Assembly (NCBI GenBank): GCA_016584305.1
Contig: JACEEZ010022562.1
Span: 1-64,000 of the forward strand
DNA length: 64,000 nucleotides
Source of the DNA: Chionoecetes opilio
Taxonomy: Eukaryota; Arthropoda; Malacostraca; Decapoda; Majidae
Direction: 5' to 3'
Under the pieces are notes generated by a model. It was given only the letters and a program-made list of their open reading frames with translations, did not search any database and was not told where the DNA came from. This document shows positions 1 to 10,245 of this stretch, in pieces. Within the stretch, counting starts at the first letter, position 1. The number at the start of each line of letters is the position of its first letter. The position numbers were made by a program, and so were the translations under genes.

Positions 1-858
1 CCTGGCAACCCCCGGAAAAAAACCCGAATTTTTCCGGGATTGAAAACCCCCGGATGGATTTTGGGCAAATGGGACCGGGAAATGGATTTTGGGGGAAAAG
101 GTTTTGTGTGTATTGAAAAGGTTCCTTTAGAAATTGGCCCCACCAAGGTCAGTATAAAAAATTGAAAAAAGATTTATTCCCAAAATTTTTGATTGTTACC
201 CTGTCATTTTCCCTCTGTGGAAAGGATTTTTCTGCGGGATCAAAAAGGTTTAAAATGGTGGGCCCAGGGACAGGTAAGGCTGTTGGGGATTAAAACCCCG
301 GCCTTTGGATCATACATGGGCCCCTGCTTACAGCCCAAAATGACCAGAAGGAACTACCACTACGGTAACTTGTTTGGTTCGGTGGTGGGGCCCCGAAATG
401 TACAACAGGTTGGACGGTGCAGGTAAAAAAAAAACCCACCGGGGGTATGCGGCTTTCCCCCCGGATCGGGTTGGCTTTGTGGCCCGAGTGTTTAAAACCT
501 CTCAGTCCCCAGTCCTCACTACTTTTGCCTGCCTCCCGTACCTCACCAGTTTGTTTTTTTTTCCCCGTATGCCTTAGTTTTTGTGATGGCTGCATGTACG
601 AAAGTATACAAAAACTTTCACCTTTTTAAACAAACAAGTTTTTATATGCGAAAATTTCGGATCCCTCGGATAAAACAAACTTTAGGATATAACGTCACCC
701 CCTTCCCCCCAAATTTAGTTCGTTAAAGTGGGGTTTTTACATAAATAATAAAATATATTATTATATATTTAAAAATTATTATAATATATTAGGGAGAGTG
801 AAGAGGGTAAGTAAAGGCTTTAAAAATTAACAGGTAATTTCTTATTACCTTTTGACAG
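1..858. other. Unassigned, low-quality flank
   Basis: No gene is supported here. The first 700 bases are full of runs of C, G, A and T that look inflated, as in unpolished long-read consensus. Short open frames exist on both strands but none resembles a known protein. The stretch from about 740 to 790 is very AT-rich. A pyrimidine-rich tract ending in an AG at 857-858 forms the splice acceptor of the first recognisable INTS4 exon. Confidence 0.5.
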
Positions 859-989
859 AGGTTCGAAAATGCAGCCCTTGATCCCATCTGTCCCTGGCCC
901 GAACAATGCACAGTTTCCCAAACCAGTGCTGGACTTTTGGTCGACATGTTCAACGAGAGATTTGGGAAATGCGTCTCAAGGCCATCCAG
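859..989 (+). CDS. INTS4: INTS4 exon (HEAT-repeat part), frame-damaged
   Basis: This exon encodes part of the HEAT-repeat body of Integrator complex subunit 4. That nuclear protein joins INTS9 and INTS11 in the cleavage module that cuts snRNA and other nascent RNA polymerase II transcripts. The sequence shows an acceptor AG at 857-858 and, across more than one frame, residues matching the conserved stretch around LVDMFN and EMRLKAIQ. Two or more one-base losses (near 937 and 955) break the frame. The donor after CAG at 987-989 reads GGACGT where GT is expected. These faults fit base-calling errors as well as pseudogenisation. Assignment to INTS4 rests on its position directly before the next exon in the family order and on my recollection of the family alignment. 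Confidence 0.6.
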
Positions 990-1438
990 GGACGTAGGTC
1001 GTTTCCTCATTTTATTACAAGTCAAGTGTTTTATCATAGCTTATCACCCTTGAATATTGCTACACAAAGGGGGAAGGATTACATACGAGGTGCTGCCCAA
1101 AAATTCCAGGAAATGACCATTGCATGAAAGTATCTTGCCTTAGATTTGAGTGGCCAGGGTTGCCTTTGAAGTAGCTCCCTTTGGCACGTATGCAGCTTTG
1201 TAATGAGTAGTGAGCAGTCTATGCTGTATTTTTTTTTATGGGTTTATGTTGTGGAAATAGTGTAAGAGAAGGTGTATGTGCTCTCTATTACAATAAGGAT
1301 ATACATTGGTGTTTAAAATCTTGTATTCTATGAGTTTGTAGCTGTGTCTATAGAGGCAGTATCTCACACATGTACACACAACATAAATGCCGCTCATCAA
1401 CATGTAGGCTGGTCATTAATTAGTGGTGGTCTGTGTAG
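990..1438 (+). other. INTS4 intron
   Basis: This non-coding stretch lies between two INTS4 exons. It ends in a plausible acceptor AG at 1437-1438. No repeat or RNA gene was recognised in it. Confidence 0.5.
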
Positions 1439-1633
1439 GTGCTTCAGCAGATAGCCAGTCACATAGTCCTGCGTGCGGACCAGCTGGAGGAGATCCTGCA
1501 CGCCCTCAAGGACGCCTCGCTGGACATCCGGGAGTCCCTGCACACCTTCCTGGCCACCACCGTGCTCTCCACCATCGCCTCCGTCAAGAGCTGTGTGTCC
1601 AGTCTGATGGATAACCTGCGCCGGTACCCTCAG
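1439..1633 (+). CDS. INTS4: INTS4 exon (HEAT-repeat part), intact
   Basis: This is a 195-base exon of 65 codons with an acceptor AG at 1437-1438 and a donor GTAGGG from 1634. Its translation begins VLQQIASHIVLRADQ and ends DNLRRYPQ. It lines up with the INTS4 segment in vertebrates that has an LREDQL motif, a run on DIREALHELL, and ends in a KYP tripeptide. Integrator subunit 4 is a HEAT-repeat scaffold in the RNA-cleavage module of the nuclear Integrator complex. Its high GC content compared with the flanks supports real coding sequence. It is unique in the window: the large duplication that repeats the following exons starts just 3' of it. Confidence 0.85.
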
Positions 1634-1680
1634 GTAGGGGATGCCACTCATGCACTGCTGATTAATGAAGGGATTGGAAG

Positions 1681-1726
1681 GGACTCAGTAGACAGGTAGT
1701 TAGTGCGGAGTCATTAGGGAGCTTTA
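1681..1726 (+). repeat. Displaced 46-bp copy of LINE sequence
   Basis: This block matches 1996-2041 inside the adjacent LINE 3' end, in the same orientation and 315 bases upstream. It lies just outside the LINE, in the INTS4 intron. A template jump during reverse transcription or a local rearrangement would explain it. Confidence 0.7.
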
Positions 1727-1730
1727 CAAA

Positions 1731-2165
1731 ATGATACAAGGGATGCGTAACTTTAGTTATGAGAGGAGATTGAAGTTATTAAAATTACACTCACTCGAGA
1801 GACACAGAGTAAGGGGCGATCTGATAGAAGTTTTTAAGTGGATAAAGGGATTTAATAAAGGAGAGGTAGGAAAAGTTCTTACGGCTTTTAACCAGGGTAG
1901 AACAAGAAGTAACGGATTCAAGCTGGAAAAGCGTAGATTTAGAAAGGAAATAGGGAAAAACTGGTTCACAAATAGGGTGGTGAATGAATGGAATGGACTC
2001 AGTAGACAGGTAGTTAGTGCGGAGTCATTAGGGAGCTTTAAAGGGAGGCTAGATAAATTCATGGATGGGGATGAAAGGTGGATGTAGGTAGTGTTAGGTA
2101 ACAGGAACTACCTCGTGTAGGTCTCACGGCCTCTTGTAGCTTCCTTATGTTCTTATGTAAGTGTT
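1731..2165 (+). mobile_element. CR1-like LINE 3' end (copy 1)
   Basis: This is a 5'-truncated non-LTR retrotransposon in an INTS4 intron. Its frame (1731-2087) gives the last roughly 115 residues of a reverse-transcriptase protein, with the typical C-terminal order: YERRLKLLKL, then RGDLIEVFKWIKG, then FTNRVVNEWN, and finally a GSFKGRLDKFMD tail. The 3' end carries two copies of an 8-base unit, TTATGTTC, as in CR1-type tails. It encodes no complete polymerase and cannot move by itself. A second copy at 10246-10625 belongs to the large duplication. Confidence 0.8.
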
Positions 2166-2747
2166 ACCGCCTACTGACGGCAGTTGAGGAGCCAGGTTAA
2201 ATAGACCCACACGTCCACACTCGAACAGTATATTTCGGTTGAAACCTGCCGGACACGATGTTACATTTAATGTCTAATAATGTCTAGATGCTTGAACACA
2301 ATAACATGTTAAGGGCGTTTTCACATTGTCGTCACTTTCTCACTGGGCGATGTCCCCTCTAACATCGCCACAGGTTCACTGCGGCACCCATCACTGTACT
2401 CCCGTGTGTTGGGTCTGAAGGGTAAGGGAGGGCGACGCTGCCAGTTGTTACCACGGGTCACGCCGCTCACTTGCGTCACTTTGTTGTGTAGTATTCATGG
2501 CGTGTTTTAATCTCACGGAGGGCGAGCAAGCTAGTCCGCACACTATAACTACAATATGTGCTCTGGCCCCTGACAGCGTTAAGGTGCAGGGGTGTGGGAG
2601 GCTCCATGGCCGGCGTGATGTCATGAAGCTGTGGACTGATTGTCGCTGTGGCAGTGGGAAGACAACAATGATTAAAAAAACCATTTGATTTAAATTTTGA
2701 TTTATATCAGTGATGTATATCAACTTGATTTAAATCACACCACCCTG
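2166..2747. mobile_element. Probable hAT-like fragment with right terminus at 2747
   Basis: The last bases, read on the minus strand, begin CAGGGTGGTGTGATTTAAAT, which is the usual form of a hAT transposon end. An imperfect inverted copy of the TGATTTAAAT motif lies at about 2676-2690. I could not find the other terminus, so the left limit is uncertain. No transposase is recognisable. The same sequence recurs at about 10626-11198. Confidence 0.4.
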
Positions 2748-2881
2748 CATGAAGCATCAAGGGAACACTATGAACCACCTTGTTTGTTATCTGCCCTTGG
2801 TAGGGAGTGAAACTTTGCAACACTATACTATTGGTTACTAGCCAACACTCTTCATTTTGTAGTTTCTATAATATCTAGGTA

Positions 2882-5272
2882 CACGCCTCCCTCATTTAAC
2901 GCATGAGTTACGTTCTTGGAAAATCGTGCGTTAAGTGAAAATGCGTTAAACGAATTCCATTTTCCCATTGACTCCCATTATATAAGTCGAGATACGTTCT
3001 TACGAAAAAAAATCACAACCTAACCCTCTCATAAAATGCAGTCGTTACATTAATTTGTGAGCATAGACATATGAAATATAATTAATATTAAAGTTAAATG
3101 ATATATAGAAGTTGTACTCACTATATAGAAGAATACTTGAGGCTGAGGTGACAAGATGGTGGCTGGGGGGTGTCGGCAGAGTTACTGGGTGAGGTGGGGG
3201 CATCATCGTCGGAAGACGTAGAAGTAGAGCTGGCTGGTGATGTTGCAGCAGGTTTTAGTGAAGAATGATGTTATAGTTGTCTGTTGTGCTTGGTGGACTT
3301 TTTCTTGATGAAGCATCTTGTAGGCAGTGAGAGCACTTCTGACTGTGTTTTCAAATTTGAGACTGCGTTCACGGTTGGATCGTTATTCACAATGTCATGA
3401 ATGCCACTTTAAAATTTTGGGAGATAACATCAGCTAAGATCTTCCTAGTTAAGTGAAGCTGCGGCTCTGGGTCATCTTCCTCTGCAGTTTCCTCCTCTAG
3501 TGCTCTGACTTGTTCGATGGCCATTAAGTCTTCGTTGCTGAGTTCCTCATCATGAGATGCCAACAGCTCAACAATATCTTCTTCTCCCACTTCGTCCATA
3601 CCAGCTGTATGTGCAAGGTTAACAATTTCTCGCACGACAGGAGTTGGTTCAGGAAAACCTTTAAAGTTGTGGACACATTCTGGCCACAATTTCTTCCAAA
3701 CAGCATTCATATTGGATGGTGTGACCTCATCCCAGGATTCAGCAATGTTGTCAATAGCATTCTTGATGTTGAATTCCTTCCAAAATTGACGAATGGAGAG
3801 ATTTTCGTCAGCGTCCACAGCATTAATCATTTTTCTGAACGTACGACGGAGATATAAGCTTTTAAAGGTGGCAATTGCCCCTTGGTCCATTGGTTTGGAT
3901 TAGTGATGTGGTGTTTTTTGGTAAAAATTCCACTCGAATGTGTTCAGACAAGTCAGAAAAGGTTGTTAGGGTGGGTGGGGGCGTTGTCAAGGAGCAGCAG
4001 TGCATTGTGAGCAATATTCTTCCTCCTACAGTAGCGCTCCACAGCAGGGCAAAAATAATTGGTGAACCAATCCTGGAATATGTATTGGTTGGTCCACGCT
4101 TTTTTTGCTAGAGCGGTAAATGACTGGCAGACATTCCTTAGCATGACCCTTTAAGGCCCGAGGGTTTTTTGAATAGCCAATGAGGAGCGTCTTTAGCTTG
4201 AAATCACCCTCTGCATTGCCACCAACCAGCAGTGACACTCTATCCTTGGAGGCTTTATGACCTGGTGCTTTCTTCTCCTCCCTGGATATCACTGTCCTCT
4301 TTGGCATTCTCTTCCAGTAGAGTCCAGTTTCATCAAAGTTGAACACTTGGTCTGCTGTGTACCCCCCGTCCTCGATAATTTTCTTGAGCAGTGGCGATAG
4401 CCTGAGCAGCTTCTTTGTCAGCCGACGCTCCCCTCCCAGACTGTGTTACCGAGTGCAGATGATTCCTGTTCTTGAACCTTTCCAACCAGCCCTTGCTTGC
4501 ATTGAATGGTGGAGGAGCAGCAGCTCCACTAGGTCCAGCACTTGCCTCATCCTTAGCCAATAAATCATCATAAAGTGAGCGAGCTTTTCCTGCATCAAGA
4601 TGTTCGTCATTGGCGAGTCATCCCGGCTGCACATGTCGCCCCACCCATAATGCCAACAGTCTTTCCATCTCTTCCATGATAGGTGGACGATGCCTTGTAG
4701 CTAACTTCGCTGTCAACGGAGTAGCATTCTTCGCACTTGATTTAATTTTGTCCTTGTCCTTCTTAATTGTCCCCACAGTCGACGGAGCAAGGTTGAACAA
4801 ATTCGCGATGTCTTTCAATCGCATCCCTTCATCACTTTTCTTCAACACTTCTAATTTAGTTTCTAAATTTATAGATTTTCTACACTTTTTAGGCTTAGGA
4901 GCACTAGCACTACCACTAGCAACACGCTTAGTAGACATTATGCAGTCGTTTCACTCGATAATGGACGATATAACAGAAGCACTGGAAATCCACTGTTTAT
5001 CTGTACCGCGCAAAACGTAAACAAACCATACGGGGGGGAAGCTGAGCTGTGCTGCTTGTTCGTTGGTTCTTTTACAGGGTAGTATATTCATAAATATATT
5101 TTATTTGTGGGTTGTTGTACATTTTCTTCTTTTTATCATTTTTTGCATATTTTATTGTCGTAATTTGTGCGTAACTTCGAATTTTTTATATGTTAATCGA
5201 TTTTTGGTATACAAAAGTTTGTGCGTAACTCTGAAATTGCGTTAATCGAACCTGCGTTACGAGGGATGAGTG
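2882..5272 (-). mobile_element. Tigger/pogo-type DNA transposon
   Basis: This element is flanked by TA at 2880-2881 and 5273-5274. The matching place in the right copy of the duplication (11332-11333) has a single TA and no insertion, so the boundaries are exact. The ends are imperfect inverted repeats: CACGCCTCCCTCATTTAACG on the left and, on the minus strand, CACTCATCCCTCGTAACGCA on the right. Inside is a minus-strand transposase pseudogene. The element entered one copy of the duplication after the two copies separated, or it is heterozygous between haplotypes. Confidence 0.92.
3387..4938 (-). pseudogene. Tigger/Jerky-like transposase, frameshifted
   Basis: Read from 4938 downwards, this is a pogo-family transposase. 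A basic N-terminus is followed by a CENP-B-type helix-turn-helix (LETKLEVLKKSDEGMRLKDI, near residues 25-45), a second DNA-binding region around GWLERFKNRN (about 4480), and then the DDE catalytic core. The acidic residues are visible as FDETGLYWKRMPKRT (near 4335), LLLLDNAPTHP (near 3975) and MDQGAIATF (near 3888). The C-terminus is a long acidic tail ending at 3387. Several frame changes separate the blocks at about 4615, 4340, 4100-4140 and 3900-3950, so no full protein can be made. All three catalytic positions survive, which points to recent decay or sequence error. Confidence 0.88.
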
Positions 5273-5372
5273 TACTTTATAAAATTTCAATTACTGTACT
5301 ACCGATAATGTATTACCAATCACTTACCATCATAAGCATTTCTTTGGCAGCCAAAGAGGATACCCTGGAAGT

Positions 5373-5495
5373 AATAATAATAATAATAATAATTTTATTC
5401 TCACCCGAAGGCATACAAGAAAAAAAACATAATATATGGACGAGGGAATGAACTTAAGTACTAAAGCAAATAATGGATAATAGCTATAGACCTCT

Positions 5496-5535
<40 letters not shown>
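5373..5535. repeat. (AAT)n microsatellites
   Basis: Two AAT runs lie in an intron, at about 5373-5393 and 5498-5535. In the right copy of the duplication the second run (11562-11625) is clearly longer, so the locus is length-variable between copies. Confidence 0.85.
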
Positions 5536-5631
5536 TTAATATAAACCCGGAGGCATACTGGCAAAAAAAGAAGAAGAAAAAAGAAGACAAAGAGTTAAAG
5601 TGTGCTGGCACTTAAGCATTACACACTACTA

Positions 5632-5995
5632 CAGGTTGAAGTTCCCAAACTCGGCATCCCAAGACTCGGCAACACCCAAAACTCGGCTATGGTTTCCGGA
5701 TTTTCCAAAACACGGCAGAACACCCAAAACCCGGCGCGTAGTTGCCGGGTCGGCCGCTAGGTGCCACACTAGGCTGCTTGGTTTCTCCCGCTGATTTGTT
5801 TGTTGTTATTGTTCAGTGGTGTTGTGACTGTAGAGTTGTGTACACTGTTATTTTGTGTACTTCTATTCTGTGATTTTTTTCATGTGATTTCATGCTTTTT
5901 TTCCCCTTAATATATCTACGTTCTAAAAGTCGGAAAATTCCATTACTCGGCTCGGCGCTGGTCCCGAGGTTGCCGAGTTTGGGAACTTCAACCTG
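5632..5995. mobile_element. TA-flanked MITE, mariner-like (copy 1)
   Basis: This 364-base element has near-perfect inverted ends, CAGGTTGAAGTTCCCAAACT on the left and its reverse complement on the right, flanked by TA at 5630-5631 and 5996-5997. TA duplication and CAG-type ends are typical of the Tc1/mariner superfamily. It has no coding capacity. The interior has repeated ACTCGGC/GCCGAGT motifs. It is also present in the right copy at 11723-12089, so it predates the duplication. Confidence 0.85.
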
Positions 5996-6525
5996 TATAA
6001 CACAATGAAACCGTCAAACACTATTTAGCTGCATAAGAGTAGTGCAGTTTGGCATGAGTTGTTTCCTCAAAATGTTGCTATGTTGTGCCTGTTCTCTCCT
6101 GGTCATGGCATAGGTGCGTGGCTGATCAAGGGGCTGGGAAGGGCGTAGGTTAATGTTTGTTATTCTTGTTACTTAGTACAGTCTGGTGTTAGGGGAATGT
6201 GGGGACATGCATTCATCCAACTTAGTGGCTGGGGTTAAGCACTGCCAATCACTTATCATTGATGGATTATTATTGATTATAGTCTATTTTTTTTAAAAAG
6301 GTGAAAAATCCTGACCCCTTGCTGCTTACTGACTGATATTTGATGCCAGGAGAAGGAGGGAATAGTTACAGTTCTTCTAAATTTCAGTTGTATTTTATTA
6401 TAGTTAACCATATTATCAGGCAAACATAGGCATCATTTTAAGCATGAGACCTTAAGATAGAATGGAATTTTTGCCTTGTTAAAAAAAATAGACTACAATG
6501 ACTTATTACTGATGTTTTGTGGCAG

Positions 6526-6673
6526 GATCGGCGCAGCATTCACCGGTGCCTGCGTCATGTGGGACAGAACCATCCCATCCACGTGCAGGCTCTTGTCTCT
6601 CCAGTTGTTGGCTGTGCATCCCTACTTTGACGGTGTGGAGCCCAGTGTCCAGGACGTAGAATATATTTGCAAG
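6526..6673 (+). pseudogene. INTS4: INTS4 exon, left copy, 1-base frameshift
   Basis: The acceptor AG is at 6524-6525 and the donor GTAAGG starts at 6674. The frame opens as DRRSIHRCLRHVGQNHPIHV, which matches the INTS4 segment that follows the KYP exon end in other animals. The exon is 148 bases long, one more than the intact copy at 12620-12766. The extra base lies in the TCTCTCC run at about 6596-6602 and shifts the frame before the HPYFD motif. If real, this copy is non-functional; if a sequencing error, the exon is normal. The coding potential on both sides of the lesion is preserved. Confidence 0.85.
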
Positions 6674-6810
6674 GTAAGGATTCATTTGATGTAAAAGACC
6701 AAAGAAAAGTATTTGAAAGAAAAAAATTCGTTACAAAGATCTGTCATAATGTATACCATGTGGCGGCAATGAAGAGGTGGTGTGGAATGCAACGGGGTTC
6801 ATTTTGCACA

Positions 6811-7011
6811 CCCCTTCACGCCCAGATCTTTTCTTTTCTATGTATAATTGTATGTTGTTAGCCATAAAATTAAAAAGTAGCTGAATATACCAAATTAGTT
6901 AGTGGACAGGATACTAAACGGGTCATATGTATAAAATATTGCTTATAGTCACTAAAAATGTCTAATGGTACCCAAATTACAATGGAAATTTTCGTTCTGG
7001 GTCTCAAGGGG
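6811..7011. mobile_element. piggyBac-type MITE, first of an inverted pair
   Basis: The ends are CCCCTTCACGCCCAG on the left and an imperfect inverted copy on the right followed by TTAA at 7012-7015. The left flank has CACA where TTAA would be expected, so one target copy is mutated. It is about 200 bases long and non-coding, inside an INTS4 intron. It lies in opposite orientation to the neighbouring MITE at 7159-7364. Confidence 0.7.
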
Positions 7012-7158
7012 TTAAAGTTTCAAGGTTTTGTGGAGAGTAACATTGGTCATAAAAACGGATGCTCCTCTATGAATAATGAGAGTTCAGTTGGAATCTTTCA
7101 GAAATCAGGAATGGATATCACTGCCAGGGCTTTAGATGACACCTTGTAGAATCTTTAA

Positions 7159-7364
7159 CCCCTTCACGCCCAGAATGTAATTTCCATTGTAATTTGGGTA
7201 CCACTAGACAATTTTCAATTCATATAAGCAATATTTCTATAGATATGACCGGTTTATGTGTCCTTGTCCACTATCTAATTTGTTATATTTAGTCACTTTT
7301 CGTAATTTTATAGCTAACAACAGACAATTTTATATAGCAAAGGAAAGATCTGGGCGTGAAGGGG
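7159..7364. mobile_element. piggyBac-type MITE with TTAA duplication
   Basis: This 206-base element is flanked by TTAA at 7155-7158 and 7365-7368. Its ends are CCCCTTCACGCCCAGA and the exact reverse complement over 13 bases. TTAA target sites and C-rich starts are the marks of piggyBac elements. It is non-coding. It ends about 55 bases before the next INTS4 exon. The same element sits at 13256-13461 in the right copy. Confidence 0.88.
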
Positions 7365-7418
7365 TTAATATTCAGGGCAGACGTAGCACAGGGAAAGGCA
7401 ATACATTTTCCTTTGCAG

Positions 7419-7541
7419 CTGATCTTGGTCCTAAACGCCGCGGTGGAGTGTCCCACCATCCTGCCTCTGCTGGAGCAACACACCATCCGCCACTATGCCT
7501 ACCTTCGGGACACCATGCCGCAGCTGGTGCCCGTCCTCAAG
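7419..7541 (+). CDS. INTS4: INTS4 exon (left copy), intact
   Basis: The acceptor is TTTCCTTTGCAG ending at 7418 and the donor GTGAGA starts at 7542. The exon has 123 bases and 41 codons, beginning [16 protein letters not shown] and containing [18 protein letters not shown]. This is the most conserved INTS4 block in the window: animal INTS4 proteins have nearly the same HYAYLRD motif at this point. It follows directly, in phase, from the exon ending EYICK. The protein is a HEAT-repeat scaffold of the Integrator RNA-cleavage module. Confidence 0.92.
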
Positions 7542-9085
7542 GTGAGACTATCCTGTTTTCCAGTGTCAGTGGCTGTACTGTTATACCCTTGCAGGTCAAA
7601 ACATGTTATTTCTGCAAGAGAAACTACCAGTATCAAATGGGATTGTGATGTGGCAGCCTCATCACCCACAGTGTTGTCCTTCACATCACTTGCTTGGGTA
7701 ACCTGATAGCAGGCTGACCCTGATGCAAGGCTTGTGAAGGATGGCTTTAGTCAAGGCTAGAGCGTTGAAGCCATGCCCTTAGTCAGCATGGTGACGTGAT
7801 ACTTACCGCCTGTGCTGCAACTCACAATAACCCAAATGGCACGTGTTTGGTAGTGGTACAAGGAAGGGAACTTAACCTCCAACATCACGGAAAATCTTGG
7901 CAAGCTACCAACAGGTAACAAAGTGTGATCCCTGTCAACCTGGAGTGTGCCTTTCAAAACAAAGCTGATGATGTGATGATAACCTGTTAGTACCAGGAAG
8001 AACATCTAGATTTAGAAACTAATATTCATGTGTCCCAATTGTTAAGCTTTAGTCAGCAGGTCAGACACTAGGCAATGTGTGCAGGGGGGCCAGTGATGGA
8101 TGGAGTAAGAGGGGCGCACCAAACACTGCTGTATGCAGGAGTCCTTGGGCGGACCTGTGTAAATTTGTCAGTATTAAAGGGGAAATATTTGAGCTTTTTG
8201 AGACGTTTTGCCAGGGTGTGCGAGGAAAGGTCCATGGGGATGCTGCCCCCCCGGCCCCCCATTGACTGTGGCGCTGATGTCAGGGCCGTGGTTAGCATTC
8301 AAAAGAATAAAACATAGAGTCTGTATTTATGTTGATGAAAAAACTTGATGAAGTGCTATTCATAAGTCTATAGTAGAATTTTATTATAAGTTTTGTAGGG
8401 CTGCAGGGAACCTTGATTGGCCTGGAAAACCATCATGAGAAATGACAGGAGAAAGTTTACCAAAGATATAGTTTCCTTGAGGAGGTTTCTGAAAATACAG
8501 TTTGTTCAGTTTGGTGAACTACAGCCAGCATTCTCTCTCTCTGAGCCACTATATGCCTTGATGTCCTCGGCATGGTGGTGGAGGAGGTAGAGAGTGTGAG
8601 GTAGATCTATCCTGCGCTGAATAAATGGTAAATGGTCTGGAGGGAGCAGGAATGGTGGAAGGCTGAGAGATGAGCAGCGACACCCGGCTTCTCCCTCTAC
8701 TCCCTCACTACTGAGGCCTTGAGACGACCCTCTGTCTCACAGAGAGGGACTGACAGGTGCCAGTTTGGCTATGCCAGTAAATATCATAAAATAAATTGCA
8801 CGAATATTTTTCGGGGGGGAGGGGGGGGGGAGAAAATCTGCCATAACTCTTTCAATTTTTCTGCTTTCTTTATACAATATTTTGTCACAAGCTTGCTCAA
8901 GTGTTCAACTGCGCACAAAAAAAAAATTCTCTAATATTTCGATCTTTTTCGGAAATATTTGTGTGACGCTCCCCTTAAAATAGTTTAAAGCTAACTTATA
9001 GCTTAAAGGTTTTCGCCTTTACACTTTCACTAGCTTTCTTAGGTCCCAGGGTGGCTTATGGAATAAAAAAAATAGAAGAAATAAT
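7542..9085. other. Intronic or 3' flank, no gene seen
   Basis: No coding homology was found and no further INTS4 exon is recognisable, although the protein should continue for several hundred residues. A G-rich run lies at 8813-8830. From 8983 the sequence is the left arm of a foldback repeat seen whole in the right copy. Confidence 0.5.
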
Positions 9086-10244
9086 CAGAGCTGGGCACTT
9101 CCGTACCTCTGTCCGTACCTCCGTACCTCCGTACCTACGGACTTCCAGACTAGGTCCGGAAGTCCGGAGGTACGGAAAGTTTTTCAAAGGTACGGAAGTA
9201 ACAGGTACGGACCTGCGAAATTTTGGGTCCGTACTTCCGTACCTGATATTTTCTATGATGAAAAAAAAAAAAAACGAAGACGAAAAAACAGTCCACAGAA
9301 TAACTTTCACGCGTTTTGGCGGGCAATTTGCCACTAGCTGTCAGCTGATCATTTCCTAAGGCGAGATCCGTGCATCTGTGGTGCCTGGTAAACACCAAAC
9401 GTGCGGCATCAAGCTCAAGATCAACAACGTTTTATGTTTACAGTCACATCACCCGGCAACGCGTTTCAAAGTTTCACTGCTATTGCTTACTGTTTAGTGT
9501 TTACAACTAAACATGGACAAATACGTGAAAAGAAGTGATAGCGACAGGAGCAGGAGTGTGTCTGGGGATAGTAGCTGTAGTAGTGTGAGCTACAGAACCA
9601 GCACGCCTGCACCATCTGCGTCCAGAACCCATACACCACAGGGGACGTCAGATATTTCTTTGTCTGACGTGGAGCTGGACTCCTCCCAGCTGTTCACCCA
9701 GGACATAGAGGAGAGTGGGAGGATCAGAGGAAGAGGCAGGAGGGCACCAGACAGCTGGTGTGGTGTGGTCAGCTGGTGTGGTTTGAGCAGCTGGTGTTTG
9801 TGAGGGGCAACATGCACCTCCTAGGCTACAAGGAGGTGTAGCAGCAGTACAAGGAGGAGAAGGAAGTGGAGTAGGAGTTATAAACTCTAGAATAAACTTG
9901 TGATTTAAACTAATTAGTCATTTCACTCATTTGTGAACTGTGAAGACTGGAGACAAATTTTATTTTAATTGATTTTGATGATTATTTGATGGTAAATATA
10001 TATTGCTATATATATTTATGAAGCTCTGATGTATTATAGCCTTGTATTTTGTTTTATTTTTGAGGTACTGACTATATTTTTTCAAGGCGCGTTTTAATAG
10101 TTATAGGGTACAGGTACGGAGGTACGGAGGTACGGAGGTACGGGTACGGACAGAACAAAGTAAAATAAGGTCCCGGGAAATACAGGTACGGACGACCCGC
10201 GTCCCGAAGTACGGAAGTACCCGGTACGGACTACCCCAACCAGG
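9086..10244 (+). mobile_element. hAT-like transposon, internally deleted
   Basis: The left terminus reads CAGAGCTGGGCACTTCCGTA, a classic hAT form. The right end, just before the N at 10245, is a degraded inverted version (minus strand CCTGGTTGGGGTAGTCCGTA). Both subterminal zones are packed with the 8-base motif GGTACGGA or its complement (9107-9245 and 10110-10235). The right copy of the duplication has no insertion here: its sequence leaves the left copy exactly at 9086/15186. The 8-base target duplication cannot be checked because the right flank is lost at the N. Confidence 0.75.
9513..9803 (+). CDS. Remnant N-terminal ORF of hAT-like element
   Basis: This 96-residue frame starts MDKYVKRSDSDRSRS and is rich in serine and arginine, followed by an acidic stretch (SDVELDSSQLFTQDIEESG) and a basic GRGRR run. 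It sits centrally between the terminal repeats of the hAT-like element. It probably represents the N-terminus of the transposase, before a zinc finger that has been deleted along with the catalytic core. An AATAAA-type signal lies downstream near 9890. No catalytic residue is present. The assignment rests on position, not on recognised homology. Confidence 0.4.
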   Translation: MDKYVKRSDSDRSRSVSGDSSCSSVSYRTSTPAPSASRTHTPQGTSDISLSDVELDSSQLFTQDIEESGRIRGRGRRAPDSWCGVVSWCGLSSWCL

Positions 10245-10245
10245 N
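10245..10245. other. Single N at assembly junction
   Basis: One ambiguous base separates the damaged right end of the hAT-like element from sequence that restarts at the equivalent of 1790. The abrupt return marks a join between two duplicate sequences. Confidence 0.9.

Larger units (their letters stand above)
1790..9085. repeat. Large duplication, left copy
   Basis: This segment is repeated in the same orientation at 10246-15185 with only scattered base changes, short indels and microsatellite length differences. The left copy is longer because of the Tigger insertion at 2882-5272. It ends where a hAT-like element begins at 9086. The boundary with the right copy is a single N at 10245. It carries two INTS4 exons, so the two copies cannot both be read in order to make one normal INTS4 protein without repeating residues. 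Confidence 0.9.

Noticed and set aside
7256..7706. Longer coding region around the INTS4 exon
   Set aside because: Residues outside 7419-7541 have no family match, and clear splice signals bound the exon. The upstream part is the piggyBac MITE.
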